Positions 12,644 to 25,537 of a stretch of 64,000 bases of DNA are shown here, piece by piece. Source of the stretch: Tetrahymena thermophila SB210 (Eukaryota; Ciliophora; Oligohymenophorea; Hymenostomatida; Tetrahymenidae). Each line of letters opens with the position of its first letter. Positions within the stretch are counted from its first letter, which is position 1. A program made the position numbers and the translations under genes. Location of the stretch: the NCBI RefSeq assembly GCF_000189635.1, contig NW_002476507.1:1-64000 (forward strand). The letters run 5' to 3'. The notes under the pieces are model-generated. The model saw nothing but the letters and a program-made list of their open reading frames with translations, was not told the origin of the DNA and did not search any database.

Positions 12644-14889
12644 ATAACAATCAACATAAACACAAAAATAATTTGATAAAAAGCAATAATTAAAAAAAAA
12701 AAATTAAATAGTAAAATAAGTTAAATAAAAGTTGTTGAAATATATACTAATTAATCTATTAAATATTTTCAAAATAGTTAAATATGTATAAAATTAATAA
12801 ATATTAATTAATTAATTTATTTATTATCCATTAAAGAAACAGGCTTATAAATTACACCTCTTTACAATTAAAAAAATAATTTCCTTATTTTTCAATTTAA
12901 AATAGCTTCTTTTTATTAATAAATTGATAAATAAACAAATAGTTATTTCTATATTTAATATTCATTTTATAATTCTTATTGTATGTATCTCATATTATAT
13001 TTTCAATATTTTAAAATTTTAACCCATAAAAACAACAATTAAATATTTCAACTTTAAAATCAATTCAAGTAATATAATTAAGGATTATTTCAAAAAAAAT
13101 CATTACAAGATTCTTAAAAGTTGTTTTATGGAACTTATTCAAATTTATTTTATAAAATTCCTTCAAAAGAAAAGTATAAGCAATCAGTTTATGAAGGAGA
13201 TATTGTTTCAATCTGAAATTAAAATGGACAATTGCTATTGCTTTCTAATCTAGTTATTGATTCAAGTACTTTATTCGCAATAGAATGCTCCCCAAAATCA
13301 TTTGAGCCTATGTATAATATGATATTTGAAAACTCTCGAATAGACCGTTAAACAAAATAATAATTATTGTTTCGCTCTTTTATTTATTTTAATTTATAGT
13401 CATAAGCTTCACTTAAATCTTAAATTGTCCTTGAAAGATAATTTTCAAATATTTATAAAGCTTTTTTATTAGTGTATGACACTCTAGTAAAATATATTTC
13501 TTATGTAATTTATGATAAGAAAGAAACAACAGCATCTCCACCAATATCATTTGAGTAAATAAAATAATTTTTATTTCTTGTAGATAATTGCTGATCTGGT
13601 TATACTTGATACCTATTTTAGTATTTCTCAAACATATTAGTTTGAGAATACCCTTTATTATTCATAAAACTATACTGATGAGAAATTTATATTTTAATTA
13701 AAATTTATAAAAATAGGTAACTAAATTAAATGGAAGATTAATAAATTTTGGTGGATATTTGAGGATTAAAATTTTTATTTTTAATTAATTTATTTCAGTA
13801 AAAATACATTTAGAAAAAAATTTAAAAAAAGTGGTAAATAAATTTTGATGAAATTTTACAGAATTAATAAACAAACAAAATAACTAAAAAGTAGATTTGG
13901 AATTAGCATAAATAGCTGTTAAAGAAATTATTTTAAAGTTTAATAATAAAAACATTTTAAGAGAAATATTTTTTGTTAATATAATTTTTATGAATTAATA
14001 AATTTATAATATTTCATTATAATTAATTAATTGTAATATTAAAAACCACAAAATATTTGATTAAGTTTAAATCATTTTTATAGTTAGACTAAAAACATGA
14101 TACAGAAAATAAGGTAAATCAACAGAATCTTTACCTTTTTTTGGTGGATTTAATTTCAGAATTTTATAGTTTAACTCATATCTCTATCTTCATCTAAGAC
14201 AATTCTAAGAGCAAAATAAATGGTATTTAAAAATTAGAGTTAACAGATATAAAAGTATTAGTTGATTTCTACAAATAACTTCTAAAATAGAATTAATTTT
14301 GCTTTTGATGATATTTGCTTTATTAAATATCTAATTTTATAATTTTTTAAATAATCTTATGATAATTATTATAATAAATTAATTGTAGAATTAAATGTCA
14401 AAATAATTTTTATAAAGTATTTATAAGTTAATAACTCTAAATATTGGTAGTTAAAAGGAAGAAATTAAATGTATTTTTAGAAATTTATTAAAATAAATTT
14501 AGAATTAAAGTATTTACAAAATTAATTTTGAGCATAAATAAGAGATTATATATAGCATTAATTTATTATTAAAAATATTTCTGTTATTATAAATTTGTAA
14601 TTTAATGTTTCGTTTGAAATGTAATTTCTTTGCTTTTTATAAAATAATATAGATATTTTTCTAAAATCTTAGATAATTATTTTGTTATTTCAAATTTAAT
14701 ATAAATTAATTAATTTCAATTTCTTAATATTATTCAACACTTTTTATAAACTATTTACAAAATTTTAAGATTTACAGCCAACTAACTATAAATTTTCTCT
14801 AAATTTTTAAAGGGATTTAAAGACTAAAAAAGTATAAAGCAGGCATTTAATATTTAATAAACTCAAACAAGTTTGCTGGTTAGGTTTAA
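12644..14889. other. Intergenic region containing a gene relic
   Basis: AT-rich DNA lies between the WD40 gene and the RCC1-kinase gene. A coding-like stretch at about 12983-13609 is listed separately. The remainder (13610-14889) is low in G and C, with no TGA-free frame of convincing composition, and no RNA gene was seen. Confidence 0.55.
12983..13609 (+). pseudogene. Coding-like relic with in-frame TGA codons
   Basis: One frame starting at ATG 12983 reads as a protein of normal, balanced composition (Pro, Glu, Asp, Gly and Cys present) well past a TGA at 13214-13216. It continues to TGAs at 13592-13594 and 13607-13609. Examples of its sense are L-F-Y-G-T-Y-S-N-L-F-Y-K-I-P-S, then after the first TGA N-Q-N-G-Q-L-L-L-L-S-N-L-V-I-D-S-S, and later D-K-K-E-T-T-A-S-P-P-I-S-F-E. 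Each TGA sits where a Trp (TGG) would be plausible, so G-to-A decay of a former gene is the simplest reading. Alternatives are an unrecognised intron or selenocysteine. The family is not recognised. Confidence 0.4.
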
Positions 14890-17800
14890 ATGAGTTCTCC
14901 CTCAAGATAATCTATATAAAATTTAGGAAAAGATTACAATGCATAGTAAAGCGATTTGATGTAGAAATACTTTAAGTATAAGTAATATTTAATAGATATA
15001 ATATATAAATGGCATTAAATTAATTTAAAAATTAGCTTAGAACAAATATAAACTAAATAAACTCCTTTTAATGAAGGATAAATGAAATAAATTTCATTAA
15101 GTAAGTTATACAACTAAAACTAGAAGTATCATTAACAATAATAGCATTAACAGTCCTATTAAAACTAAGAACTTGTAGAAAATGTATAGCCATCGTACTT
15201 GACTAGCTAGGGAAGCAAAAAAAGCAATGATATGCTTGAGGTTAATTTTATATCATAAATGTAATTCTCAACTTAAAATTCATTTTTATAAAAAATTTTG
15301 TTGAATTTCATTTGTTTGTTATTTCATAAAAATAATTGATGTTATTTATTAAGATAGATTTCCCTTAGTATAGTATAAATTAGTGCTGGTGATAATCATG
15401 TGATCATCTTAGATGGTAATATTATTCTTCGATTTATTTATTTTGAACTGATTTATAATTTTAGATTAATTTAGAGTATTTTCATAGGGAAGCAATAATT
15501 ATGGATAACTAGGAATAGTGGGCCAAAGTTTTCTTGAAAAATTTTCTTGCGTTGAAGTAATACTAAATGAAATAATATTTTATAAAATGCACCTAATAAC
15601 AAGTTTTAAAAACAAAATATTTAAATTAAAGGTATTGCTAAATCATTAAATTCAGTAAATATCTTGTGGATCTGATTTTTCATTTGCTCTTTCAAGTAGA
15701 ATTAAATTTTTTGTTTTCTTTTAAAAAATATTTTTATATAATTAAGCTAAAGGAGAAGTATTTTCATGGGGATAGAATTGTAAAGGTTAATTGGGATTAG
15801 GGATGAATCAAAATGTTTAAATACCAACATTAGTAGAATCACTTGTCAACAAAGGTAAACATTTATTTGCTTTGATGATTAATTTAATAAAATGTGAACT
15901 ATTTTATCTTAGAAACATAGTTGAAGAATGCTGGCAAAACTTAAATAAGAACTCAAAGTTGTGAAAAAATATCATCACAATAATCTCATCTATTTAAAAG
16001 AACAGAGTCTTTAGATAAATTGCTAAAAAGGTTTGATAAATTTGTAGCAGAAAATAATTTTATAATAAGTTAAAGTTATGAAATATAATCGGTGCTGGAG
16101 GCTGGAGAAATAGTTTCAAAAATTTCTTGTGGGTCTCTACACACTTTAGCACTAACAAGTAAATTAATTTTAAATTAACAATTTTAAGTAATATAATTCT
16201 TAATTTTTTACTCTTAAAAGCTCATGGAAAAATCTATTCTTCTGGTTATGGTGAGTCATTTGCTTTAGGGCACGGAGATGAATAATCAACTAATTTATTT
16301 AATGAAATCAAATTTTTTTCCTCAACAAAAAAAAATGAAAAAAATAAGAGCAATATTTAAAGTACATCAATAATGTGTGAAGGTGAGTATGTAGAAGACA
16401 TCTCATGTGGCTTAGTTCATTCTGTATGCTAAACTAATAAAAGAATGTTTTTTTGGGGAATAACTAGTGAATAACCTTTGAATATTTTTCAACTTCCTCA
16501 AGAAATCTTCTTAGAAGATCTTGTTTAACCATAAGATAATTATCAGTAAAAAGTAATAGAAATCTAATGTGGGCAAGCAATCACTTTGCTATTAACTAGA
16601 GGAGTAAATTTAATAATATTTTTTACAAATAGTTAAATATCAATAAAAATAGGGAAATGTTTACACTTTAGGTAAATTTTAAGGTGAAATTTCTTAAAAA
16701 GATAGAAATATAGTTCATATAGCAAAGAGACTTAAATCTCTTTCATCTATTTCAAAAGTAAATAAAATATAATTTAATACATTTTTTTATAAAAAAATTA
16801 ATGAATGAATAAATAAATAGATTTGTGTTAATGGTAATCACTGCTTAGCATATTCAAAGGATTAAAAGAAGGTATATGGATGGGGGAGTAATTAATATGG
16901 GTAGCTAGATTAAGGTTCATCTCTACAAATGGTAGTGACACCTATTGAAGTGGCAAATTTAAACGCTGAAAATTAAACAGTCTTACTTTCTTGTGGAGGT
17001 AATGTATCCTATGTTGTAACTGATCAACCTTATTAGATAAAAAAAAAGATAAATAAAACAAATAACGCATAAGTATAACAAGTACCTTCATCTCCTAAAA
17101 GAAGCAATGAAAGAGAAATAGAAATCTTTAAAACTTAATTTGAGAATACCAAAAAGCAATTAATATTAACAAACAATGAACTATAAAAATAGATAGAGTA
17201 GATAACGCATGATAACTACTTAATGGTATAAAAGGAAGAAGAGAGCTAAAATGAAGCTAAAAAAATTAAGGGCTTGCTTCAATAATATGAAAAAGAATTA
17301 AATTTTTATAATAAACAAATTCAATAAACAACGAATTAAAATATCAAATTTAAAATATAAAACTCAGAAAAATTTAAAGATGTAAAATCAAGAACATTTT
17401 AGTCGAATCTAGAAATAAAATTTTCAGATTTGGAAATTTAAAATAAAATAACTGAAGGAGGTTATGGAATAATTTATAAAGCAAAATGGAGAGAAATAGT
17501 TGTCGCAGTTAAAAAATTTAAAATTGATTACAATAACTAATAATAAATTGTAGAATTTGTTAATGAGTGCAATGCTATGGAAGCTCTAAGGCACCCAAAT
17601 ATAGTATTATTTTTAGGTAAATTATTTCACTCTGCATCAATTAAAATTCAAAAATATTTGCTATTAATTTTTAAATAATAAAATTAAATTAGGCGCCTGC
17701 ACTGAAATACCTAATTTTAGCATAGTTATGGAATATTGCTAAAGAGGAAGTTTATGGAGTCTTTTGCAGAACCAATCAGTACCTTTGACTTGGGAAGACA

Positions 17801-18730
17801 GAAGGAAGATAGCCCTAGATATTGCTAAAGGAGTTTTCTTTCTTCACTCTTCAAAACCACCAATCATACATAGAGATTTAAAAAGGTATATTATTTTATA
17901 ATTTGCATATATTGCATCAAATATGCAATAAGTATCAACCAGAAAATCAGATTTTATGCTACTGGTCATCTATTTCTTTTTATTAAATATTTAAATTTGT
18001 AATAAAAATGTTTATTTATTACAAATTTTAATTACTCTTCTTAACACATTCAAGTTAAAAAATATAAAAATTTAATTAAATAAAACCTCATGAATCTTCA
18101 ATAATATTCTAAAGCTTAAATGTTCTTGTTGACGATAACTTTAGATGCAAATTGACTGATTTCGGATGGACCAGAGTTAAGCCTTAAGATAATTATATGA
18201 CAAATAAAATAGGTAAATTTGTGATTTTGTGATGTATGAATTGTTGTAACTAAATATTTCCAATTAAATTAAATAAATGAACAATTTTAGGAACCTATTA
18301 GTGGATGGCACCAGAAGTAATTAAAGCTTTCTATTACACAGAAAAAGCGGATGTCTTTAGTTATTCTATTATTCTATGGGAAATAGCATCAAGAGAGCCT
18401 CCTTACAGAGGTAAATTCCAATAGCATTAATAAAAACATATTTTATTCTTTCATGTTTAAAATATTAAAATGATTTCAAAACATATCGTAGGTATTAAAG
18501 GTGATGTAGTTGCGGAAAAAGTGATGTGTGAAAACTTAAGACCTATAATACCCCCAAGTACTCCTAAATTTTTCTAGAGCTTAATATAAAAGTGCTGGGT
18601 AATTAATTATTACACTTACATTTTTTAAATTTATTAAAATTTTTGTTGAAATATAAAGGACGCAAATCCAGATAATAGACCTACGTTTAAATAAATAGTC
18701 AAAGATTTAGAAGTGATGATTATGGAATGA
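14890..18730 (+). CDS. RCC1-repeat protein fused to a TKL-type protein kinase
   Basis: Fourteen exons sum to 938 codons: 14890-15260, 15354-15415, 15465-15556, 15632-15695, 15747-15854, 15913-16158, 16221-16603, 16653-16757, 16821-17616, 17693-17885, 18115-18212, 18291-18410, 18492-18598, 18659-18730. After a Gln-rich start, RCC1 blades occupy about residues 125-547, with [27 protein letters not shown] and V-Y-G-W-G-S-N-Q-Y-G-Q-L. A coiled coil (about 560-660) leads to a kinase domain (about 680-938). Catalytic features are intact: [29 protein letters not shown] and Q-W-M-A-P-E. The sequence resembles MAPKKK/Raf-like TKL kinases, so Ser/Thr or dual specificity is likely. The RCC1 propeller may act as a docking or exchange-factor-like module; that is inference. 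The intron 17886-18114 (229 nt) is unusually long for this gene. Confidence 0.9.
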
Positions 18731-20636
18731 TTGACTGATCATTAAAGTTATCCAAAAATATTAAATGTATTTAAACTCGGATCTTATTTAAATAAAGATA
18801 TGATCATATTTAAATAAAATGAGTTATTATTTAGACAATTACAAGATAAACTATTGAGAGAGGTAAAAATAATGAATGAATGGTTAAGTATTGTATAATA
18901 ATTAGAATTAAAAAATAAATAAAATATATTTAATGTAAATAGCCAATTAATTAATTGAATTATTTAATTTAATTTATAAGTTGTTGTTAATCTCTATTAA
19001 TAAATAAGTAAGTAAATATATAGTTGAACTAATAAAAAATTATTTATCTTTTTTTGAGGTTACAAACATAAAATAATTATTATTTAATTTACAAGTTAAA
19101 GTTCACACTATTACATTTAATTAAAATCTTTTGGATTGCTTAAAAAAATATTTGGCATCTAATTTTAGCTTTTGCTTTGGTATTAAGTTAATTTCAGTAC
19201 TAATAAACGAAAATAGTTAAAATTAAAATATATCTTTAAACAAATTATTTTGCTTAAAAATAAAAAAAAAATTTTATTTATTTAATATAATACCGTAATT
19301 AATAGATACTTAAAGTAGCAAATTTCAAAAATTTGTTAGAGTTTTATGAGTTATAATTTCAAAATAATCTATACCTCACAAATCAAGAAACGAACCTTAT
19401 GGAGGAATTATGGTATAATTAAACTAGATAATCAATCAATTATATCTATTTTACAAAGTGATAAATTATGCCTTTTCATTTTTCAAAATAAGCTAACTCA
19501 TTCAGTGAATTTCCAAAAATATTTTTATAATGAAATTGATTACACATTTTTTGTCAACTTCAGCTTAAATAATACGCTTAACAAAATAAAGGTTAATTAA
19601 ATTTCAAGCTAATGTTTTGAGGCAAAATTATTATTATCCATCTATATAATATTATTTGCATCAATATGATATATATGACGCGATTTATTAATTAAGGGAA
19701 GCTATGTAAATTTTAATAAAGATTATTATGCTAACAGAGCAAATGACGTAATCCTTTTAGTATGCAAACAAAGTTTAATTTAAATATATTGAAAATTAAT
19801 TTTTAATATCATTTAAGTATGCAAGAAGGCTCTGGTTTGCATTATAGTGAAAGCTTTTAATTTCATCACTTCTTTCTTTTTTAATTTACTATTCGTAAGG
19901 CTTATTTTTATATAAACAATATTCTATACTCAAAAAATATTAATTATTTTTTTGCATTTTAAAATACATATAAAAATTTGAAGATTACAAAGTCTGCCTA
20001 CAGAAGTGAGTGGGGTCAAAGTAACATAATCACATTTATTTAATTAAAATAACAAAATAATTTTCATAAAAAAGTTAAATCTCCTTTGTTTCTAAAATAT
20101 AGATATTTATTTGAACCTGCATCGTCATATATATAATTTAATAACCAATTTACAAATAATACATTAAAGAAAGAAATAATAAATTTAATACAAACATTGT
20201 AAAAATAGTTAAAAAAAGTTCCTTTTTAATAAGAAAATTGGCAAATTTACTTCAAAATTTTGTAAATAATTTGACATATTTTTGTAGAAAGAAAGATTTT
20301 TAACTTTTTACCATAACCATTATTATTATAAAAAAATTAAAGCTTTCACGCACTATTTTTTAGTGCCAAATTAATTTAAAGTTGTAATTTTATAATTTTA
20401 AAGAAAATTTTTCTACTTTTTTATTAAATACAAACAATTATTAATTTTTTATACAAATTAGATTCACAATAACAATTAAAAATTGAATGATTTTTAAAAA
20501 TTTAATTAGGTAGGAGCAGGATTGATATATAGTAATAAAATATATACAACAAAGTATTTAGTGATTAATTGGTCTAACATTTTCATCAAAACAGAATTTA
20601 AGCATATCTTTCTTTAAAATCAAAAGAAATCGCTTG
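18731..20636. other. Intergenic region
   Basis: AT-rich DNA lies between the two kinase genes. The only item of note is a small ORF at 19346-19669, listed separately with low confidence. I see no repeat array or RNA gene. Confidence 0.55.
19346..19669 (+). CDS. Small hypothetical ORF, 107 aa
   Basis: With the ciliate code an ORF runs from ATG 19346 to TGA 19667-19669 (107 residues). It contains a fairly balanced start (R-T-L-W-R-N-Y-G-I-I-K-L-D-N-Q) and a hydrophobic C-terminus (L-L-L-S-I-Y-I-I-L-F). There is no recognisable domain and no flanking exon I can join. In DNA this AT-rich a TGA-free run of this length is not rare, so it may be spurious. Confidence 0.25.
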
Positions 20637-23600
20637 ATGAATAATAATAACAGCATGATTTTTTACTAAGATGATGGTATTTATTTACACACTTAAAATT
20701 AATTATTTAGCTATTAAATAGGTTTAATATGGCTAGAAAGCAGCATAATTATAAACTTAGCTTAATAGAAAATTATTAAAAATCATACATCTAATTTCTG
20801 TTTTATAAATAGGTTAGCAATCTAAAGAAAGAGCAGATTAAGTTTTAATTTTGTAAAATGCGTATAATCCATATCAAATCAATGGAATAGAGTAGTAACA
20901 AATGAATTTTTATTCTGGATACGAGCAAAACCAACAAATATTCAAGGACAATAGCTTATTTTTGTTAAATTAAAATAATTTATTACACTAATACTATCTC
21001 TCAGGAAGCGGTTAAGTTGGGAATATTGTTTAAAATGAAATAGAATAAAATCAACCATCATAATGCAATTTATACTCTGCTAATTTTTGTTAAGCTTTTG
21101 AAGAAGAATAGTATTCAATTTAATAATTACGTAAATCTGAAAAAGAAATATATTTGGATAAAAAATTGAGCTCAAAATGCTATTACTAGGAATAAAAGCT
21201 GATAAAAAAAAGGAAAATAGAAACAAACGAAGAATAATTTTAATTAGTCTAAAATAAAACACAGCGTGAATTGCTAGAAGAAAAAGGTAAATAAATATAT
21301 TTAAAATTTTAGACATTTTAATTTTTATATTTTAAAATAATTGAGGTACATTCTTAATATATCTTTAATGTTTCTTTATGGTAAAAAAATCATTTTATTT
21401 TGAGATTAAATTAGTAATAATTTATGAAATTATCAAAACCAGCGAACTGATTAAAAAATCAATTTGGAAAATTATAATTTTTACAAAAAATAAATTTTAA
21501 TTATTTATATTTTAGATTAACTTTTTTATAAATTAAAATAAAATCTTTGAATAATAGCTGTGTATAATGGAAACAAGATAAACTCAGGAGAAGTCAGCTA
21601 TAACTCTTATATTGATGGTATTGGTATAAATAATTAAAGAGCTTCAATCTCACAATATTGTTAAGCTCGTTTTATTGACGAAAAAAATCAGTTCAGAAAA
21701 AAATAGGGATAGGGTAATATTACTGATCTTATTAGAATGAATGAGTATAACAGCTAAAATTCATGGGGATTTCAACGTTTAGATGAAGATAAAAAGTATG
21801 ATTGGGTTATCGAAGACATATTTATTTAAAATAGTTGGTCTGCAAACATGGGGAGCGGAAAATCTTAAATGCTTGGAAAAGGTGCATTTGGAAATGTCAT
21901 AAAAGTAAAAGATAACAACACATAAGTACAATATGCTTTGAAATTCATTAAAAAAATCTTCTTTAGTAAAGCCATCACTGAAACAGAAATCATGAAATAA
22001 TTAAGTGATGATAAAAATATTATAAAATATTATGATATATATTTATATGATTAACAAATGGAGAGAAACTAAGTTATAGAAATTCAGCAATATCTAGTCA
22101 TTGTTATGGAATTGGCTTAAGCAAGTCTTGAAGATATTCTTAAATAACGTATAATTTGTCAAGCTCATTGGACTACTGTTGAACTATTGACAATAATGAA
22201 ACAGATTTCTTTGGCTTTGCAGAGCTTAGCTAAAAAAAATATAGTTCATCGAGATATAAAACCTTCTAATATTTTATATTGTCTCAAATCATAATCATAC
22301 AAATTAGCCGATTTTGGTGAAGCTAAAGTCGTTGAAGAAATTAACTTTGATTATCTTCATTCTCCTAGAGGAACCAAGAGGTATATGAGTCCTGAATTAT
22401 TGAATGGACTTAACAGTATTAAGCAAGCGAATTAGTTAGCAAATTAATTATTGAACGATTCTCCAAATAACTTATCCAACGAGTAAATAAATGAGAACAA
22501 CAAAAATAAAGAATTAAATATGGTTTTTGATAAAGTGATTGAATTATAAAGTTAAGAGCAAAACTATTAAAATGATTGCATTAAATCTGAAAATAATTAA
22601 AAAATAGAAAACTCTGAAAATCCTAATAAAAACAATTAAATAATTCAACATAATAACTTTGATATGAAAAAGGATGAGGAGGAAAAAAATTTAGATGCCA
22701 ATTAGGCATAATCTTCTTAAAAAAATAAAAGCAACTCTGAATTTAAACAATTGAATATTAAAACTAATGAGACTAGAGAAGTTATGTATGAACCTTATTC
22801 AAATGATATCTATTCTTTGGGCTTGTGCTTTTATTAAATGAAATACCTTGATGATCTTTCATATTATAATGGGCATAAAAGCAAAACTTCTACAACTGAA
22901 GATTACCTATAATCTAAATTATAAGAAGATGATTAAATAGATAAGCTCATTTCCAAGATGATTAGCTACAATCCAAAGTATAGACCTAATATCAATCAAG
23001 TATTGAATTTTATTGAGGAATAACTTAGTAAAATTTCTTAGGAATTAGAAGGAATGACTTTTAATTATGAATCATCATCTTCTTCTAATACAATTGATTA
23101 AAACAAAGTTACTAAATCTATTAATTAAACTTAACTAATTGATACCTTCGCATAATAAGGTAGAAATATTCCATAGTCTTAAAGTGAGCTATTTTAAGAA
23201 GAAAAGGTGCGCCAACCTTCTCGCTAAATATTATTTAATTTAAATAATACATACGAAAATATTTTAAATGATAAGATCGTAGTTGGGAGTTCTAAATATT
23301 CAAACTAAAACAATAAAAATAATAGTAAATAGCATTCATTTTCCGACTATGAGGAAGATGAAAGTATTGATGATGAAGATGAATAAAATGAAGATTATGA
23401 AGAAGAAGATGAGGATGAAGAAGAATAGTAAAAAAAATAAATAGAATAATATTAACAGACAAATTCAAACTAAGAAAATAATATTGAGGTAGGGATAATA
23501 ACTAAAATTAATAAATAAGCAAGTGATTAATAAAACTAATAAAAAAATCTTCAGCAATAAAAGAAGTTAGCAAAATAAAACAAAAAAGAAAATATAACTC

Positions 23601-24832
23601 AGAATTTATTTGAAGAATGTAAAGCTAACGAACCTGCAGAACATCATAAGAGTGATTTTATAGAAAACAAAGTTAATGAACTGCAATTTTTAAAGCTTAT
23701 TGAAACTAAAAACTAGAGCAATCTTTCAATTACATAAAAAATTTAATATATGATTGCAAGAGCACAGGCTTATGAGAGTTTATTGAAATTCTAAAAGGCG
23801 AGAGATACTTACTAAGAATTATACGAAAAGCACTTTCAGTGCTTATCTCCATTTGATTAAATTAATTTACTTAAAAATCTTGGAAGATTAGATCATAAAA
23901 TGTCGAAATTCAATTCATCAATAAAGTTTTATTAGCAGCTTCTTGAACTGCTTAAACAAAGTAAAGATTTAAATGATTTGTAAATTAGTGAAGTTTACCA
24001 AATGTTGGGCTCTGCTCACTGTTTTTAAGGAGATTACTAAGCTGCTCTCTTATACTATGATGAGAGTCTGAAAAAAAAGGAAATGCTTAAAGACTCTATA
24101 GAAAAAGAAGAAATTGCCGATTTACTTGTTTATATTGGCCTAGTTAAAAAACACTTATAGCAATATCAGTCTTCTCTAGAAAATTATTAAAAGGCACTTG
24201 AAATAGTCAACGAAAACCCAGAAAAAAATTTAAAAAGAATTAGCTGTATAAAAAAAAATATGGGTACTGTCTATGATCACCTTCAGAACAATTCCTAGTC
24301 AATCCAGTATTTAGAAAGTGCTTTGCAAGACACAATATAAGCATATGGAACAGAGAACGAGAGAGTAGTTAATTGCCTAAACAAACTAGGTATAGTATTA
24401 GTTCATAGTGGTATTCATAATCACGAACAAGCAATAAGGCATTTTGAAAGGGCTATTAAAATTATGAAAAAGCTCTATAAGATGGACACTATAAATGAAT
24501 CTCTGAGAAAATAGTTCAGATTTAAAGACAATCCCCTTGATGAAGCTATAAATCCTTTATACACAAGAGCTCTATAAGTAAACGAAGAAGCCTATATTTT
24601 ATATAGATAGGTTTACGATTATTATCATGTTGGTGTAGGAATCATTCTCGAAATTAGAGGAATGATCTATCACTATCTTTAAAAATTTTCTTTTGCAGTG
24701 AAATACTACACAGAAGCTCTCAACATTTATACCATTATATTAAAACCAGAACATGAATTTGTTAAGCGCTCGTAAGCATTTGTAAATATGGCTAAAACTG
24801 AAAATAAATTTTAAAACTTTCCAAAAATTTGA
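20637..24832 (+). CDS. Protein kinase with split catalytic domain and C-terminal TPR repeats
   Basis: Three exons (20637-20721, 20813-21286, 21558-24832) total 1278 codons, giving 1277 residues. The first 280 residues are Gln/Asn-rich. The kinase starts with M-L-G-K-G-A-F-G-N-V (about 291) and Y-A-L-K-F-I-K-K, then has H-R-D-I-K-P-S-N-I-L (about 418), L-A-D-F-G-E-A-K (about 436) and Y-M-S-P-E-L-L (about 464). About 130 Asn/Gln/Lys-rich residues then separate the SPE motif from N-D-I-Y-S-L-G-L-C-F (about 602). An acidic Asp/Glu run lies at about 783-812. Residues 914 to about 1270 are TPR helices, such as G-D-Y-Q-A-A-L-L-Y-Y-D-E-S-L and F-A-V-K-Y-Y-T-E-A-L-N-I-Y, which normally bind partner peptides. 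Catalytic Lys, HRD and DFG are all present, so activity is expected. The first intron begins GTTTAA, an atypical donor. Confidence 0.88.
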
Positions 24833-25537
24833 ATTTTAATTAAAAAAAATGAATAAATAACTTTTAATAATAATTACAACTATATCCAAATTATTAAGAG
24901 AAAAATGCAGTACTTTAAACAAAAATAAACAATTAATTATAAAAAAAGTTTAAATTTAAATAAACTAAATACTAAATAAAACAAATAAAATATTCGATTT
25001 TAATTTATTAAGCTTATCAATTAACAAATTAAAATATAAATTTTAAATTATAAATAACCAAACAAATAAAAAATAAAAAATTTTTACTTTGTAAATAGAT
25101 ACTCTCTCGTATTTTATTTAATTGCTATTTATAAATATAATATAATACAATAAATAAATAAATATTTATGTTACTTTTAAGTATGCAATTTCTAATAACA
25201 CTTTTTAAAATCTTTCTTTACATTATTTAAAAATTTATTATTCAGTCTTTCTTAATTTTACATAAAAAATTTAATTTAAATTTAAAATTAACTATTATTA
25301 AATATTAAATTTATGATATTATGGTAAGAGTGTATAAACAAATCCGTTTTTAATATTATTATTTAAAAACATACTCAAAAACCTACATTATACTAAGTGA
25401 AAAGATTTGATGATTGTATATTTGTTAGTTAGTGTTAGCTTTGATATTAGTAAAATAATAAGTCAATCTTATAAGATTTAATCAATTTTGTAATAATAAG
25501 AGCTATTAATAAAAGTAAGTTATACCTATATCTACTA
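24833..25537. other. Intergenic region
   Basis: AT-rich spacer between the TPR kinase and the MFS transporter, both on the plus strand. It should hold the terminator of the first and the promoter of the second. Nothing else is visible. Confidence 0.6.

Noticed and set aside
13413-13631. 72-codon minus-strand ORF
   Set aside because: The opposite strand has the more protein-like composition (Pro, Glu, Gly, Cys), so this is treated as antisense to the relic.
12983-14892. Very long open frame if TGA is read as Trp
   Set aside because: With TGA, TAA and TAG all sense there are no stops at all, so openness is meaningless. Only the 12983-13609 part has coding-like composition.
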